This document shows positions 16,231 to 24,196 of a stretch of DNA of 28,383 nt, in pieces. This DNA is from Candidatus Rifleibacteriota bacterium (GTDB lineage: Bacteria; Riflebacteria; Ozemobacteria; Ozemobacterales; Ozemobacteraceae): positions 1 through 28,383 of the forward strand of contig JAKQQP010000047.1 in assembly GCA_029564115.1 (NCBI GenBank). The letters are read 5' to 3'. Each line of letters opens with the position of its first letter. Position 1 is the first letter of the stretch. The notes below the pieces were generated by a model, which had not been told where the DNA came from, made no database searches, and was given only the letters and a program-made list of their open reading frames with translations. The translations under genes and the position numbers were made by a program.

Positions 16231-16791
16231 ATGACGCAAAACGAAAAAACCGCCGAAAATCCTGAACTCAACGACGCTGCACAGCCGAGCCCGGATGAAA
16301 CTCTTCAGACCCCTAAAGAAGCCGGCCAGGAACCCCGCGAAGGGCAGACCAGAGACTCGGTCAAAGAACTCGATGAAATGAAAAACCGCTATTATCGAGC
16401 TCTTGCCGATTATCAGAATCTGCAGCGCAGAACGGCAAAAGAGCAGCTTGAAGCTCGAGGTCGCGGTGTCGAAGATTTTCTCAAAAGACTTCTACCGGTT
16501 CTCGACACTCTCGACAAGGCCATGGAGCAGATCGGCAAATGCAACGTCGACAAAAAAGTCATGGATGGCCTCGAAATGTTTTCGATCCAGTTTTCCGATG
16601 TCCTGGAAAAAGAAGGACTCAAAAGTATTTCTGCCCAGGGAAGCAAGTTTGATCCCAATTTTCACGAAGCTCTGTGCAAACGCACAGTAGAAGAGCATGA
16701 AGACGAAGTCGTGCTGACCGTTTTCGAAAAGGGTTACACCTTCAAAGACCGCGTGTTGCGCACCGCGAAAGTCGAAATAAATCATAAATAA
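16231..16791 (+). CDS. grpE: GrpE nucleotide exchange factor
   Basis: 186 residues, normal size. GrpE releases ADP from DnaK as a homodimer in the cytoplasm. The first 45 residues are acidic and disordered; the long dimer helix follows (RYYRALADYQNLQRRTAKEQ), then the four-helix region (LLPVLDTLDKAMEQ). The beta domain has the signature G-S-K-FDPNFHEAL ... VFEKGYTFKDRVLRTAKVEI. AGGTG lies about 11 bases before the ATG. Position between hrcA and dnaK supports the assignment. The partial gene at 1-923 carries a domain resembling its C-terminal half. Confidence 0.97.
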   Translation: MTQNEKTAENPELNDAAQPSPDETLQTPKEAGQEPREGQTRDSVKELDEMKNRYYRALADYQNLQRRTAKEQLEARGRGVEDFLKRLLPVLDTLDKAMEQIGKCNVDKKVMDGLEMFSIQFSDVLEKEGLKSISAQGSKFDPNFHEALCKRTVEEHEDEVVLTVFEKGYTFKDRVLRTAKVEINHK

Positions 16792-16819
16792 ACTGTTAAA
16801 AACAGACAGGAGGAATTAG

Positions 16820-18679
16820 ATGTCCAGGGTAATTGGTATAGATTTAGGTACTTCCAACTCAGCTGCTGCAGTGATCGAAGGCGGCAAACCGGTTATTATT
16901 CCGAGCGCTGAAGGCAACTCGATCGGTGGGAAAGCTTTTCCCAGCGTGGTCGCTTTCACGAAAGACGGGCAACGCCTCATCGGTGAACCGGCCAGACGCC
17001 AGGCAACCACCAACCCCGACCGCACCATTATCGCCGCCAAGCGCAAAATGGGCACCAAAGACAAATACAAAGTCGATGGCAAAGAGTACACTCCCCAGGA
17101 AATTTCCGCTTTCATTCTTCAGAAGATCAAAGCTGATGCCGAAGCTTTTCTCAACGACAAAGTCACCGGCGCAGTCATAACCGTTCCGGCTTATTTCGAT
17201 GACGCACAGCGTCAGGCCACCAAAGACGCCGGTGCCATCGCCGGTATCGAAGTTAAGCGCATCATCAACGAACCGACTGCCGCTGCCCTCGCCTATGGTC
17301 TCGACAAAGAAGGCGAACGCAAAATCCTGGTATTCGACCTCGGCGGCGGTACTCTCGACGTCACCATTCTCGAACTTGGCAACGGCGTTTTCGAAGTCCT
17401 CTCAACCAACGGCGACACCAAGCTCGGTGGTACCGACATGGACAACCTGATCATTTCTTACATCGAAAACGAATTCAAAAAAGCTGAAGGCATTGACCTT
17501 GCCAAAGATTCCATGGCTCATCAGCGCGTCAGAGAAGCCGCTGAAAGAGCAAAAATCGAGCTGTCAACCACCACCAACACAGACATCAATCTGCCTTTCA
17601 TCACAGCAACCCAGGACGGCCCCAAACACCTGGTGATGACCATTACTCGCTCACAGCTTGAAAAACTCGTCGACTCTGTTGTTGAACGCTGCAAAGCCCC
17701 GATCGACAACGCTCTGAATGACGCCGGCCTCAAGCGCAGCGAAATCGACCACATTATCATGGTCGGTGGCCCGACCCGCATGCCTATCATTCAGAATCTT
17801 CTCAAAACCCATTTCGGTAAAGACCCTGAACGCGGCGTCGACCCGATGGAATGCGTGGCCATGGGTGCCGCAATTCAGGCCGGGATTCTTGGCGGCGAAG
17901 TAAAAGACGTTCTGCTGCTCGATGTTACCCCGCTCTCACTCGGTATCGAAACTCTCGGTGGCGTTATGACAACACTTATAGGCCGCAACACCACCATTCC
18001 GACCAAGAAGAGCCAGGTTTTCTCGACCGCTTCCGATAACCAGCCGGCTGTTTCGGTCCACGTCCTTCAAGGCGAAAGACAGATGGCCGCTGACAACAAA
18101 ACTCTCGGTCGCTTCGACCTGGTAGGCATTCCGCCCGCACCTCGCGGAGTTCCACAAATCGAAGTCACTTTTGACATCGATGCCAACGGTATCGTGAATG
18201 TTTCAGCCAAAGACCTCGGTACTGGCAAAGAGCAGGCGATCACCATCACCAACAGCTCTGGTCTCAACAAAGACGAGATCGACCGCATGGTAAAAGAAGC
18301 CGAAAAGTATGCCCAGGATGACGCGGCCCAGCGCGAAAGCATCGAAACCATAAACATGGGCGAAAGCCTGGTTTACCAGACCGAAAAAACCCTCAAGGAT
18401 CTGGGCGACAAAGCTCCGGCGGAAGTTAAAACCGAAGTCGAAGCCAAAGTTGCCGAGCTCAAAAAAGCTCTCGAAACCAAAGACGTCGAGCAGATCAAAG
18501 CCAAAATTGAACAGCTGCAGACTTCTGCCCAGAAAATCGGCGAAATGCTCTACAAAAATGCTCAGGCTTCTCAGGCCGCCGGCGGTGCCCAGCCCCATGG
18601 CGCTGCTGACAGCCAGCCCGGCAATAACGCCAAAGAAGAAGAAAACGTTGTAGACGCTGAATTCAAAAAAGCAGACTGA
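16820..18679 (+). CDS. dnaK: DnaK (Hsp70) chaperone, insert-less type
   Basis: 619 residues. ATP-dependent Hsp70 working with DnaJ and GrpE in the cytoplasm. Signatures: [14 protein letters not shown] (phosphate 1; Ser replaces the second Thr of the common LGTTNS), [14 protein letters not shown] (phosphate 2) and [11 protein letters not shown] (adenosine). The linker ([12 protein letters not shown]), the beta-sandwich substrate domain ([22 protein letters not shown]) and the helical lid follow, ending [10 protein letters not shown]. After AAKRKMGT the chain goes straight to [15 protein letters not shown], so the insert of about 23-30 residues found there in proteobacterial DnaK is missing, as in Gram-positive and archaeal Hsp70. 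AGGAGG lies directly upstream of the ATG. It lies 28 bases after grpE. Confidence 0.97.
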   Translation: MSRVIGIDLGTSNSAAAVIEGGKPVIIPSAEGNSIGGKAFPSVVAFTKDGQRLIGEPARRQATTNPDRTIIAAKRKMGTKDKYKVDGKEYTPQEISAFILQKIKADAEAFLNDKVTGAVITVPAYFDDAQRQATKDAGAIAGIEVKRIINEPTAAALAYGLDKEGERKILVFDLGGGTLDVTILELGNGVFEVLSTNGDTKLGGTDMDNLIISYIENEFKKAEGIDLAKDSMAHQRVREAAERAKIELSTTTNTDINLPFITATQDGPKHLVMTITRSQLEKLVDSVVERCKAPIDNALNDAGLKRSEIDHIIMVGGPTRMPIIQNLLKTHFGKDPERGVDPMECVAMGAAIQAGILGGEVKDVLLLDVTPLSLGIETLGGVMTTLIGRNTTIPTKKSQVFSTASDNQPAVSVHVLQGERQMAADNKTLGRFDLVGIPPAPRGVPQIEVTFDIDANGIVNVSAKDLGTGKEQAITITNSSGLNKDEIDRMVKEAEKYAQDDAAQRESIETINMGESLVYQTEKTLKDLGDKAPAEVKTEVEAKVAELKKALETKDVEQIKAKIEQLQTSAQKIGEMLYKNAQASQAAGGAQPHGAADSQPGNNAKEEENVVDAEFKKAD

Positions 18680-18687
18680 TAACACTG

Positions 18688-18723
18688 GGCCGCAGTAACT
18701 AAATTGTCGTTGCTGCGGCCTTT
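18688..18723 (+). terminator. Hairpin between dnaK and dnaJ
   Basis: GGCCGCAGTAAC (18688-18699) pairs with GTTGCTGCGGCC (18709-18720), a 12-base stem with one wobble pair, followed by TTTAT. It resembles a rho-independent terminator with a short U tract. dnaJ, 66 bases beyond it, is probably transcribed by read-through or from its own weak promoter. Confidence 0.7.
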
Positions 18724-18789
18724 ATCAACATTCTCACATCGCTTCACATTTTTAAACAGAGAATCAGACACTTTCCAAGGGAGACTTGA

Positions 18790-19905
18790 ATGGCCAAGCG
18801 CGATTATTACGAAGTTCTGGGAATACCCAAAAATGCCGACGAAGGCGAAATCAAAAAAGCATTTCGAAATCTGGCACGCCAGTATCACCCGGACGTCAAC
18901 AAAACCGACGGCGCCGTTGAAAAGTTCAAAGAAATCAACGAGGCCTACCAGATTCTCTCTGATCCTCAGAAACGCTCAGCCTACGATCAGTTTGGCCATG
19001 CCGGCATAGACCCAAGCGGTTTTAACTACCAGGACATGGGTGGCTTTGGCGGTTTTGGCGATATATTTGGTGACATTCTGTCTGACTTTTTTGGTGGCAG
19101 CAGCAGTCAGCGCCGGGGCCCAAGACGTGGCAACGATTTGCGCTATGACATGGACATTTCTTTTGAAGAAGCGGTTTTTGGCTGCGAAAAGAATATTACC
19201 GTGCAAAAATCGACCAGCTGCACTTCCTGCGCTGGCAGTGGTGCCGAACCTGGCTCCAGCAGAAAGCAGTGCCCGGTTTGTAAGGGGCGCGGTACTATTT
19301 CTCTCGCTCAGGGCTTTTTCTCGATTCAGAAGACTTGCCACCAGTGTCAGGGCGAGGGCGAAATCATCGATAAGCCCTGCAATACCTGTAAAGGCAGTGG
19401 TCGAATAAAACATTCGCAAAAAATCGACGTAAAAATCCCCCCGGGAGTCGAAACGGGCAGCAAGCTCAAACTTTCAGGAGAAGGCGAACCCGGCGAAAAG
19501 GGCGGCCCAAGCGGCAGTCTGTATATTTTCATTTCTGTCGGCAAACATGATTTCTTTGAAAGAATCGGGGACGACATTATCTGCGAAAAAAATATAACTT
19601 TTCCGCTGGCAGCGCTCGGTGGCGAAATCGAAGTGCCAACCCTGAAAGGAGTCGTCAAAATCAAGATTCCTGAAGGAACCCAGACTGGCAAAGTCTTCAG
19701 ATTGCGCGGCTACGGTGTTAAATCGCTGCGCGGGGGCCAGGGTGACCAATTGGTGAAAATATTCGTCAGAACACCGACTGAAATATCTGCAAAACAACGC
19801 GAACTTTTGCTGCAACTGGCTGAAGAAGACCCAGAATCAAAGGCTACCGGCATTGGTTCGGGCAAATCTTTTTTTGATAAGGTCAAACAGGCTCTGGGCG
19901 GGTAA
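18790..19905 (+). CDS. dnaJ: DnaJ (Hsp40) co-chaperone
   Basis: 371 residues, full-length type I DnaJ. It delivers clients to DnaK and stimulates its ATPase through the J domain (residues 1-70, with QYHPDVNK containing the HPD triad). A Gly/Phe-rich region follows ([12 protein letters not shown]). The zinc region has four repeats of CxxCxGxG type: [32 protein letters not shown]. The C-terminal substrate-binding beta domains complete the protein ([36 protein letters not shown]). AGGGAG lies 6 bases before the ATG. It is the last gene of the chaperone cluster, closed by the hairpin at 19940-19971. Confidence 0.97.
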   Translation: MAKRDYYEVLGIPKNADEGEIKKAFRNLARQYHPDVNKTDGAVEKFKEINEAYQILSDPQKRSAYDQFGHAGIDPSGFNYQDMGGFGGFGDIFGDILSDFFGGSSSQRRGPRRGNDLRYDMDISFEEAVFGCEKNITVQKSTSCTSCAGSGAEPGSSRKQCPVCKGRGTISLAQGFFSIQKTCHQCQGEGEIIDKPCNTCKGSGRIKHSQKIDVKIPPGVETGSKLKLSGEGEPGEKGGPSGSLYIFISVGKHDFFERIGDDIICEKNITFPLAALGGEIEVPTLKGVVKIKIPEGTQTGKVFRLRGYGVKSLRGGQGDQLVKIFVRTPTEISAKQRELLLQLAEEDPESKATGIGSGKSFFDKVKQALGG

Positions 19906-19939
19906 CGCAACGGATCTTTCTCATTTGAAGGTCTTATCT

Positions 19940-19971
19940 ACGGCGGTTTCGAGATGATTCGAAACCGCCGT
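19940..19971 (+). terminator. Terminator after dnaJ
   Basis: A perfect 13-base stem (ACGGCGGTTTCGA with TCGAAACCGCCGT) and a 6-base GATGAT loop lie 34 bases after the dnaJ stop, followed by TGTCATTAT. The U tract is poor but the stem is strong; it probably closes the chaperone cluster. Confidence 0.7.
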
Positions 19972-20029
19972 TGTCATTATGCCCGGGCGGGTAGGCAAAC
20001 GTTTTTTTTTCTGCTAAAGTTGAAGATAT

Positions 20030-21433
20030 ATGAAAATTCGATTGAACAAAAAGCTACTGGCATTTTTTCTCCTCTGCCTTGTTTCGACGCTTGCAGAGAG
20101 CCAGATTCTTCTTTTCAAAGACTTTCTCAGCCCCGCAACCCCGGAACTCAGCAAAGAACTCTCTGCCATAAGCGAACCGGGGCCAAACCTCGACAAACGT
20201 ATCGAAGAACTACGCGGCAACGCTTATGCGGGTAATGCCGCGCAGCAGCAAAAAACCGATCTGGCTGCTTTCATTCTGCGCAAAGTTGCTTTACAACGCA
20301 ATTTAAGTTATGAAATAAACGAAGACCTCATCCTTGAAGCTTCCGATCTGGCTCCAGGCAATTACTACGTCGAATCCTTGTGGGGTGACCTGCTGTATTA
20401 CAAAGGTGATTTCGAAAAAGCCATGAGTCACTACGAAAACGCGCTGTTTCAGAGACCTGATGACCTGCAGCTGCATGGCCGCATGGGTCTGACCGCAATG
20501 CAGCAGATGCACTATGAAAAAGCCGTCACACACTTTGAAAGAACCCTGGAAGCAAACCCGGACAATTTTTTTCTGCTTTTCTCTCTGGGGCGGTGCAACT
20601 TTGAATTGAAGCAACTGGATGAAGCTATTGAATATTTTGAAAAAGCTCTCAAACTGGCAAAAGATGAGCGCGAGCAGAAGGCGGTCGAGTCAGCGTTGAA
20701 CCAGGCCCGCGAAATGCTTGCTTCAACCGATGATTCTACCCGTGAAGAAGACCAGCGCTTCGTCATTCATTTTGCCGGTAATTCGCAGCAGGACCTCGGG
20801 GACCTAACCTTTGAAGTGCTCGAAGAAATATTTCACCAGGTAACTGATTCGCTTAATTTTCAGCCCGATGTCAAAATAAACGTCATCTTCTTTTTAACAG
20901 AAGAATATTACAAGGTAAGCAAAGACTGGTCAGCCGGTTCAGCCCAGGGCATACGCATAATGGTTCCGCTCAAGTCAGGTTATAAGAGCCCTGATTACAT
21001 AAAAGGGCTGCTTGCCCACGAATTCACCCATACCATAATTCATCTGAAAACAAGTAACCGCTGCCCTCTGTGGCTCAACGAAGGTCTGGCTCAGTATCAG
21101 GAGTTTCAGGCAGCCTATGGCTCCCCAGAAACCTTGCGCCCGGATTACGAAAATCTGCTGCAAAAAGAATTCATCGAAAAAAGAAATTTCGTCGATCTCA
21201 ATTCTGTACCCTCGCTGATTGGCGGCTCATCTCACTACGACGTTGCCAGAGGCTACCTTGCCTCTTATCTGGCAGTGCGCTGCATAGCCGATTTTTATGG
21301 AGAGCAAAGCTTCGACAGTCTTCTCTCAAGCCTCGGAAGCGGAAAAAGCCTGGATGAAGCCATGACAGAAGCAACCGGTCGCACAATGCCAGAGTTCCAG
21401 GAAGAACACGAAGACTGGCTTCGCAACCTGTAA
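20030..21433 (+). CDS. Secreted TPR protein with HExxH gluzincin-like peptidase domain
   Basis: 467 residues. The signal peptide (MKIRLNKK, then LLAFFLLCLVSTLAES) predicts export. Two to three TPR units span about residues 115-220: YYKGDFEKAMSHYENALFQR, MHYEKAVTHFERTLEANP, QLDEAIEYFEKALKLAK. The C-terminal domain has AHEFTH (His330, His334) and LWLNEGLAQY with Glu351, the zinc-ligand and catalytic pattern of the peptidase MA family. It ends with a helical TGRTMPEFQEEHEDWLRNL segment typical of that family. No clear Shine-Dalgarno precedes the ATG, but the signal peptide fixes the start. It stands alone between hairpins after dnaJ and the transporter gene. The substrate is unknown. The motif pair HEFxH...LWLNEGL/VWLNEGL also occurs in the lipoprotein at 1102-4965, though the surrounding domains differ. 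Confidence 0.85.
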   Translation: MKIRLNKKLLAFFLLCLVSTLAESQILLFKDFLSPATPELSKELSAISEPGPNLDKRIEELRGNAYAGNAAQQQKTDLAAFILRKVALQRNLSYEINEDLILEASDLAPGNYYVESLWGDLLYYKGDFEKAMSHYENALFQRPDDLQLHGRMGLTAMQQMHYEKAVTHFERTLEANPDNFFLLFSLGRCNFELKQLDEAIEYFEKALKLAKDEREQKAVESALNQAREMLASTDDSTREEDQRFVIHFAGNSQQDLGDLTFEVLEEIFHQVTDSLNFQPDVKINVIFFLTEEYYKVSKDWSAGSAQGIRIMVPLKSGYKSPDYIKGLLAHEFTHTIIHLKTSNRCPLWLNEGLAQYQEFQAAYGSPETLRPDYENLLQKEFIEKRNFVDLNSVPSLIGGSSHYDVARGYLASYLAVRCIADFYGEQSFDSLLSSLGSGKSLDEAMTEATGRTMPEFQEEHEDWLRNL

Positions 21434-21542
21434 GTTACCGATCAGCAATCTCGATGCATTTCTAGCCACAAAGACAACACCAACCACACAGGACACCAAC
21501 ACTATCAAATGCCAAACTTGAATTCGGGTGAGATCTGATCAT

Positions 21543-22484
21543 ATGAGGCCCCGCGGTGAATTACTCTACGATTTTTTGAACTCCCACATGATTTTTTTCA
21601 TGCTTTCAGCCATGCTTTGTGGCTGGCTGGCCGGCTCGGCACTTGATATTTTCAGGGGTTACGTTCCGTTCATGTTCGGATTCATGACCTTTGTTACCGC
21701 CCTGAAAACCAGCTGGAGCGACCTTGGCAACATTTTTCGCAAACCCATGGCTCTGATAGTTATTGTAATTCTGCAACATCTTCTCACCCCTTTTGCCGCC
21801 AGCCTGACCGGAGAGTTCGCCCTTGCCGGCAACCCCGAACTGATAGCCGGATTCATTCTGGCCGCGGCTCTGCCAGTAGGGATTACTGCGGTTATTTGGA
21901 CTGGCATCGGCAAAGGCGACGTGGCTCTTTCCCTGACTTCTGCAACCATAGACACTTTGCTGAGCCCATTTGTGGTAACCGCTGTCATGCTTCTTTTCGC
22001 TGGAAAAAAAATTGAAATTGCCTATACAGCAATGATCGTCAGCCTGCTCAAGATGATTGTATTGCCATCGGTTCTGGGGCTTACCGTTCACGACCTGTCC
22101 AAAGGCACATTTCACAAAAGATTTTTGCAATATCTCGGCCCTTTGTCATTTTTCTTTATGTGCGCTGTAATAATGATCAACACTGGCGCTGCTCAGGGTG
22201 CCGCCAGCGAAATGCTGAGAAAAATACCGGCCTTGTTCCCGATATCGCTGGGAATGGTTGTTTTTGGTTTTATCAGCGGCTGGCTGCTGGCACGCTTTTT
22301 TTCGTTCAAAGATTCAGTAACCCTCAGCTGTTTATTCTGTGCCGGCATCAGAAACACGAGCGCCGGCCTGGTAATAGCGCTCGGGCATTTTCCCACGGAA
22401 ACGAGTATTCCCATTCTGATTGCCATGATTTTTCAACAACCAGCAGCAGCTATAGTTCATAGACTTGCAACTCGCTCCAAATAA
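21543..22484 (+). CDS. Bile acid:sodium symporter (BASS/SBF) family transporter
   Basis: 313 residues from the ATG at 21543. A GTG at 21528 is possible, but GGTGAG lies upstream of the ATG at a usable distance, whereas the GTG lacks a ribosome site. About nine to ten hydrophobic helices are visible, for example IFFMLSAMLCGWLAGSALDI, ALIVIVILQHLLTPFAA and FFFMCAVIMINTGAA. Family motifs: GFILAAALPVGITAVIWT, and SCLFCAGIRNTSAGLVIAL near the C-terminus, the paired discontinuous-helix segments that form the sodium and substrate site in BASS transporters. It should sit in the inner membrane and take up an organic anion with sodium; the substrate cannot be told from sequence (bile acids are unlikely in this setting). 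Its own transcription unit is implied by the intergenic spaces on both sides. Confidence 0.85.
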   Translation: MRPRGELLYDFLNSHMIFFMLSAMLCGWLAGSALDIFRGYVPFMFGFMTFVTALKTSWSDLGNIFRKPMALIVIVILQHLLTPFAASLTGEFALAGNPELIAGFILAAALPVGITAVIWTGIGKGDVALSLTSATIDTLLSPFVVTAVMLLFAGKKIEIAYTAMIVSLLKMIVLPSVLGLTVHDLSKGTFHKRFLQYLGPLSFFFMCAVIMINTGAAQGAASEMLRKIPALFPISLGMVVFGFISGWLLARFFSFKDSVTLSCLFCAGIRNTSAGLVIALGHFPTETSIPILIAMIFQQPAAAIVHRLATRSK

Positions 22485-22505
22485 GAGATTGGCTCTATTT
22501 TTAAA

Positions 22506-22537
22506 CAATACTTTGAGAATTTTTAAACAAAGTATTG
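22506..22537 (+). promoter_or_regulatory. Inverted repeat upstream of gdhA
   Basis: CAATACTTTG (22506-22515) and CAAAGTATTG (22528-22537) are perfect 10-base inverted copies separated by 12 bases. They are embedded in a pair of direct copies of TTTTTAAACAA...TTGAGAA. The right arm overlaps the candidate -35 of the gdhA promoter. There is no U run downstream, so an operator for a dimeric regulator is more likely than a terminator. Confidence 0.45.
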
Positions 22538-22563
22538 AGAAGTTTGCAATTAAGTGCTATTGT
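22535..22563 (+). promoter_or_regulatory. Candidate sigma-70 promoter of gdhA
   Basis: TTGAGA (22535-22540), a 17-base spacer and TATTGT (22558-22563) match the consensus at 5 of 6 and 4 of 6 positions. The predicted start site falls near 22570, about 60 bases before the gdhA ATG. Confidence 0.45.
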
Positions 22564-22573
22564 TGCCCTGTAA

Positions 22574-22585
22574 CCCCCTAGGGGG
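22574..22585 (+). repeat. CCCCCTAGGGGG palindrome in gdhA leader
   Basis: A perfect 12-base palindrome, followed by two more G residues, just downstream of the candidate promoter. It could be an operator half-site arrangement or affect the 5' end of the mRNA. It is conspicuous in an otherwise AT-rich stretch. Confidence 0.4.
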
Positions 22586-22630
22586 GGAGCGCATCATAAT
22601 ATCAGGTCGCATCGAAAGGAAAGTGAAGTA

Positions 22631-23965
22631 ATGAAAAGCATCGCCGAATTCATGGACATGGTAAAAGCCAGAAACCCGAACGAACCAGAATTTCATCAGG
22701 CCGTTCACGAAGTCGTGGAAACAATCTGGGAAGTTTATAACCAGAATCCGCGCATGGTCAAAGCCAAGATTCTCGAGAGAATCGTTGAGCCCGAACGTGT
22801 TGTGTCTTTCAGAGTTCCCTGGGTTGATGACAAAGGCGAAGTTCAGGTCAATCGCGGCTACCGCGTACAATTTAACAGCGCTATCGGGCCCTACAAAGGT
22901 GGCATACGTTTTCACCCGAGCGTCAACCTTTCGATCCTGAAGTTTCTGGGTTTCGAACAGATGTTCAAAAACGCCCTCACTACCCTCCCCATGGGCGGTG
23001 GCAAAGGCGGCTCCGACTTCAACCCCAAAGGCAGATCAGACAACGAAATCATGAGATTCTGCCAGTCATTCATGACCGAACTTTTCCGCCATATTACCGC
23101 TGATACAGACGTACCAGCAGGCGACATCGGCGTAGGTGCCCGCGAAATCGGTTATATGTTCGGCCAGTACAAACGTCTGAAAAATGAATTTACCGGCGTT
23201 TTGACCGGCAAAGGTGCAACCTGGGGCGGAAGCCTTATCAGACCTGAAGCTACAGGCTATGGCGCAGTGTATTTTGGCATCGAAATGCTCAAGCGTGTTA
23301 ACGACAGCTTCAAAGGTAAAGTGGTTGCAGCTTCTGGTTTCGGCAACGTAACCTGGGGTTCAATCAAAAAACTCGTTGAACTTGGCGCCAAAGTCGTTAC
23401 CATCAGCGGTCCCGACGGTTATGTTCACGACGAAGAAGGCTTCAACGAAGAAAAAGTTGAATACCTGCTCGAAATGCGCGCTTCATGCAACGATCAGGCC
23501 GAAGATTACGTCAAAAAATATCCGAAAGCCAAATTCTTCAAAGGCCAGAAGCCATGGGGCGTCAAATGCGACGTTGCCATGCTCTGCGCAACTCAGAATG
23601 AATGCAATGAAGAAGACGTCAAGTCTCTGCTGGGTAACGGCTGCAAACTTCTCCTTGAAGTTTCCAACATGGGCTGCACCGCTGAAGCCGCCAAACTGGC
23701 CTCTGAAAAAATCATGTTCGCTCCTGGCAAAGCAGTTAACGCCGGTGGCGTTGCAGTTTCCGGCCTCGAAATGTCGCAGAACAGCGGGCGCCTCAACTGG
23801 ACCGCTAACGAAGTCGATGCCAAACTGAAACAGATCATGACTTCAATTCATGAAGCCTGTGTCAAACACGGTCAGGAAGGCAACAAGATCAACTACATCA
23901 AAGGCGCCAATGTCGCCGGGTTTATGAAAGTTGCCACCGCGATGCTCGAACAGGGCGTTGTGTAA
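22631..23965 (+). CDS. gdhA: Glutamate dehydrogenase, clostridial NAD-like type
   Basis: 444 residues, the normal size of hexameric class I GDH. It interconverts glutamate and 2-oxoglutarate plus ammonia in the cytoplasm. Substrate-site lysines fall at Lys89 (PYKGGIRFHP), Lys113 and the catalytic Lys125 (MGGGKGGSDF), with Asp165 in PAGDIGVGA, the same numbers as in the Clostridium symbiosum enzyme. The dinucleotide fold has GFGNV (236-240) followed by ISGPDGY (258-264). The Phe, Pro and Asp there match the residues linked to NAD preference in C. symbiosum, whereas NADP enzymes such as E. coli GdhA have Ser-rich versions. NAD use is therefore likely. The conserved (A/V)NMPTT motif reads SNMGCT (345-350), an unusual change. 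AAAGGAAAGTGA precedes the ATG. It is a single-gene unit closed by a strong terminator. Confidence 0.95.
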   Translation: MKSIAEFMDMVKARNPNEPEFHQAVHEVVETIWEVYNQNPRMVKAKILERIVEPERVVSFRVPWVDDKGEVQVNRGYRVQFNSAIGPYKGGIRFHPSVNLSILKFLGFEQMFKNALTTLPMGGGKGGSDFNPKGRSDNEIMRFCQSFMTELFRHITADTDVPAGDIGVGAREIGYMFGQYKRLKNEFTGVLTGKGATWGGSLIRPEATGYGAVYFGIEMLKRVNDSFKGKVVAASGFGNVTWGSIKKLVELGAKVVTISGPDGYVHDEEGFNEEKVEYLLEMRASCNDQAEDYVKKYPKAKFFKGQKPWGVKCDVAMLCATQNECNEEDVKSLLGNGCKLLLEVSNMGCTAEAAKLASEKIMFAPGKAVNAGGVAVSGLEMSQNSGRLNWTANEVDAKLKQIMTSIHEACVKHGQEGNKINYIKGANVAGFMKVATAMLEQGVV

Positions 23966-23978
23966 TTTTTACGAACCG

Positions 23979-24011
23979 AACTGCCTCGGCGCTGCCGGGG
24001 CAGTTTTTTTT
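23979..24011 (+). terminator. Rho-independent terminator of gdhA
   Basis: AACTGCC, a T:G wobble, then CGGC pair with GCCG and GGCAGTT around a GCT loop, followed by T residues to 24011. It begins 13 bases after the stop codon. Textbook structure. Confidence 0.95.
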
Positions 24012-24040
24012 AGAATTCATGCTTTTTTTCTTCAGTTGTC

Positions 24041-24068
24041 TTGCGGTTTTAAAATCCTTTGTTATAAT
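24041..24068 (+). promoter_or_regulatory. Candidate promoter of the SQ-repeat protein gene
   Basis: A perfect -10 TATAAT (24063-24068) with TTGCGG (24041-24046) 16 bases upstream; the -35 matches the consensus only in TTG. The predicted start near 24075 gives a leader of about 120 bases. Confidence 0.6.
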
Positions 24069-24075
24069 TGAATGC

Positions 24076-24096
24076 AAGGGTGATGGGTACACCCTT
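24076..24096 (+). promoter_or_regulatory. 5'-leader hairpin before the SQ-repeat protein gene
   Basis: AAGGGTG (24076-24082) and CACCCTT (24090-24096) form a perfect 7-base stem at the predicted 5' end of the mRNA. A second short stem follows (AGCAC near 24112 with GTGCT near 24131), then two ATCGGGTTT copies. Such a 5'-terminal stem could stabilise an abundant transcript. No known riboswitch core was recognised. Confidence 0.45.
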
Positions 24097-24196
24097 AAAA
24101 AATGATTTACAAGCACTTACGGGTAGGTTTGTGCTGGTGAATCGGGTTTATCGGGTTTTTCTCTCGGGTAATCCAATTGATTCAGGAGTATGACGT

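Noticed and set aside
16820..18679. Frame or assembly fault in dnaK because of its short length (619 aa)
   Set aside because: All Hsp70 motifs are continuous in one frame. The shortness is explained mainly by the missing N-terminal-quadrant insert.
22506..22537. Rho-independent terminator of the transporter gene
   Set aside because: The inverted repeat has a 12-base AT-rich loop, only 10 pairs and no U tract, and it overlaps a plausible -35 box.
24069..24196. Cyclic di-GMP or other known riboswitch in the leader, suggested by GGGTAGGTTTG
   Set aside because: The conserved core bases around the ligand pocket (for example the CAAAGCC segment) are missing and the stems are too short.
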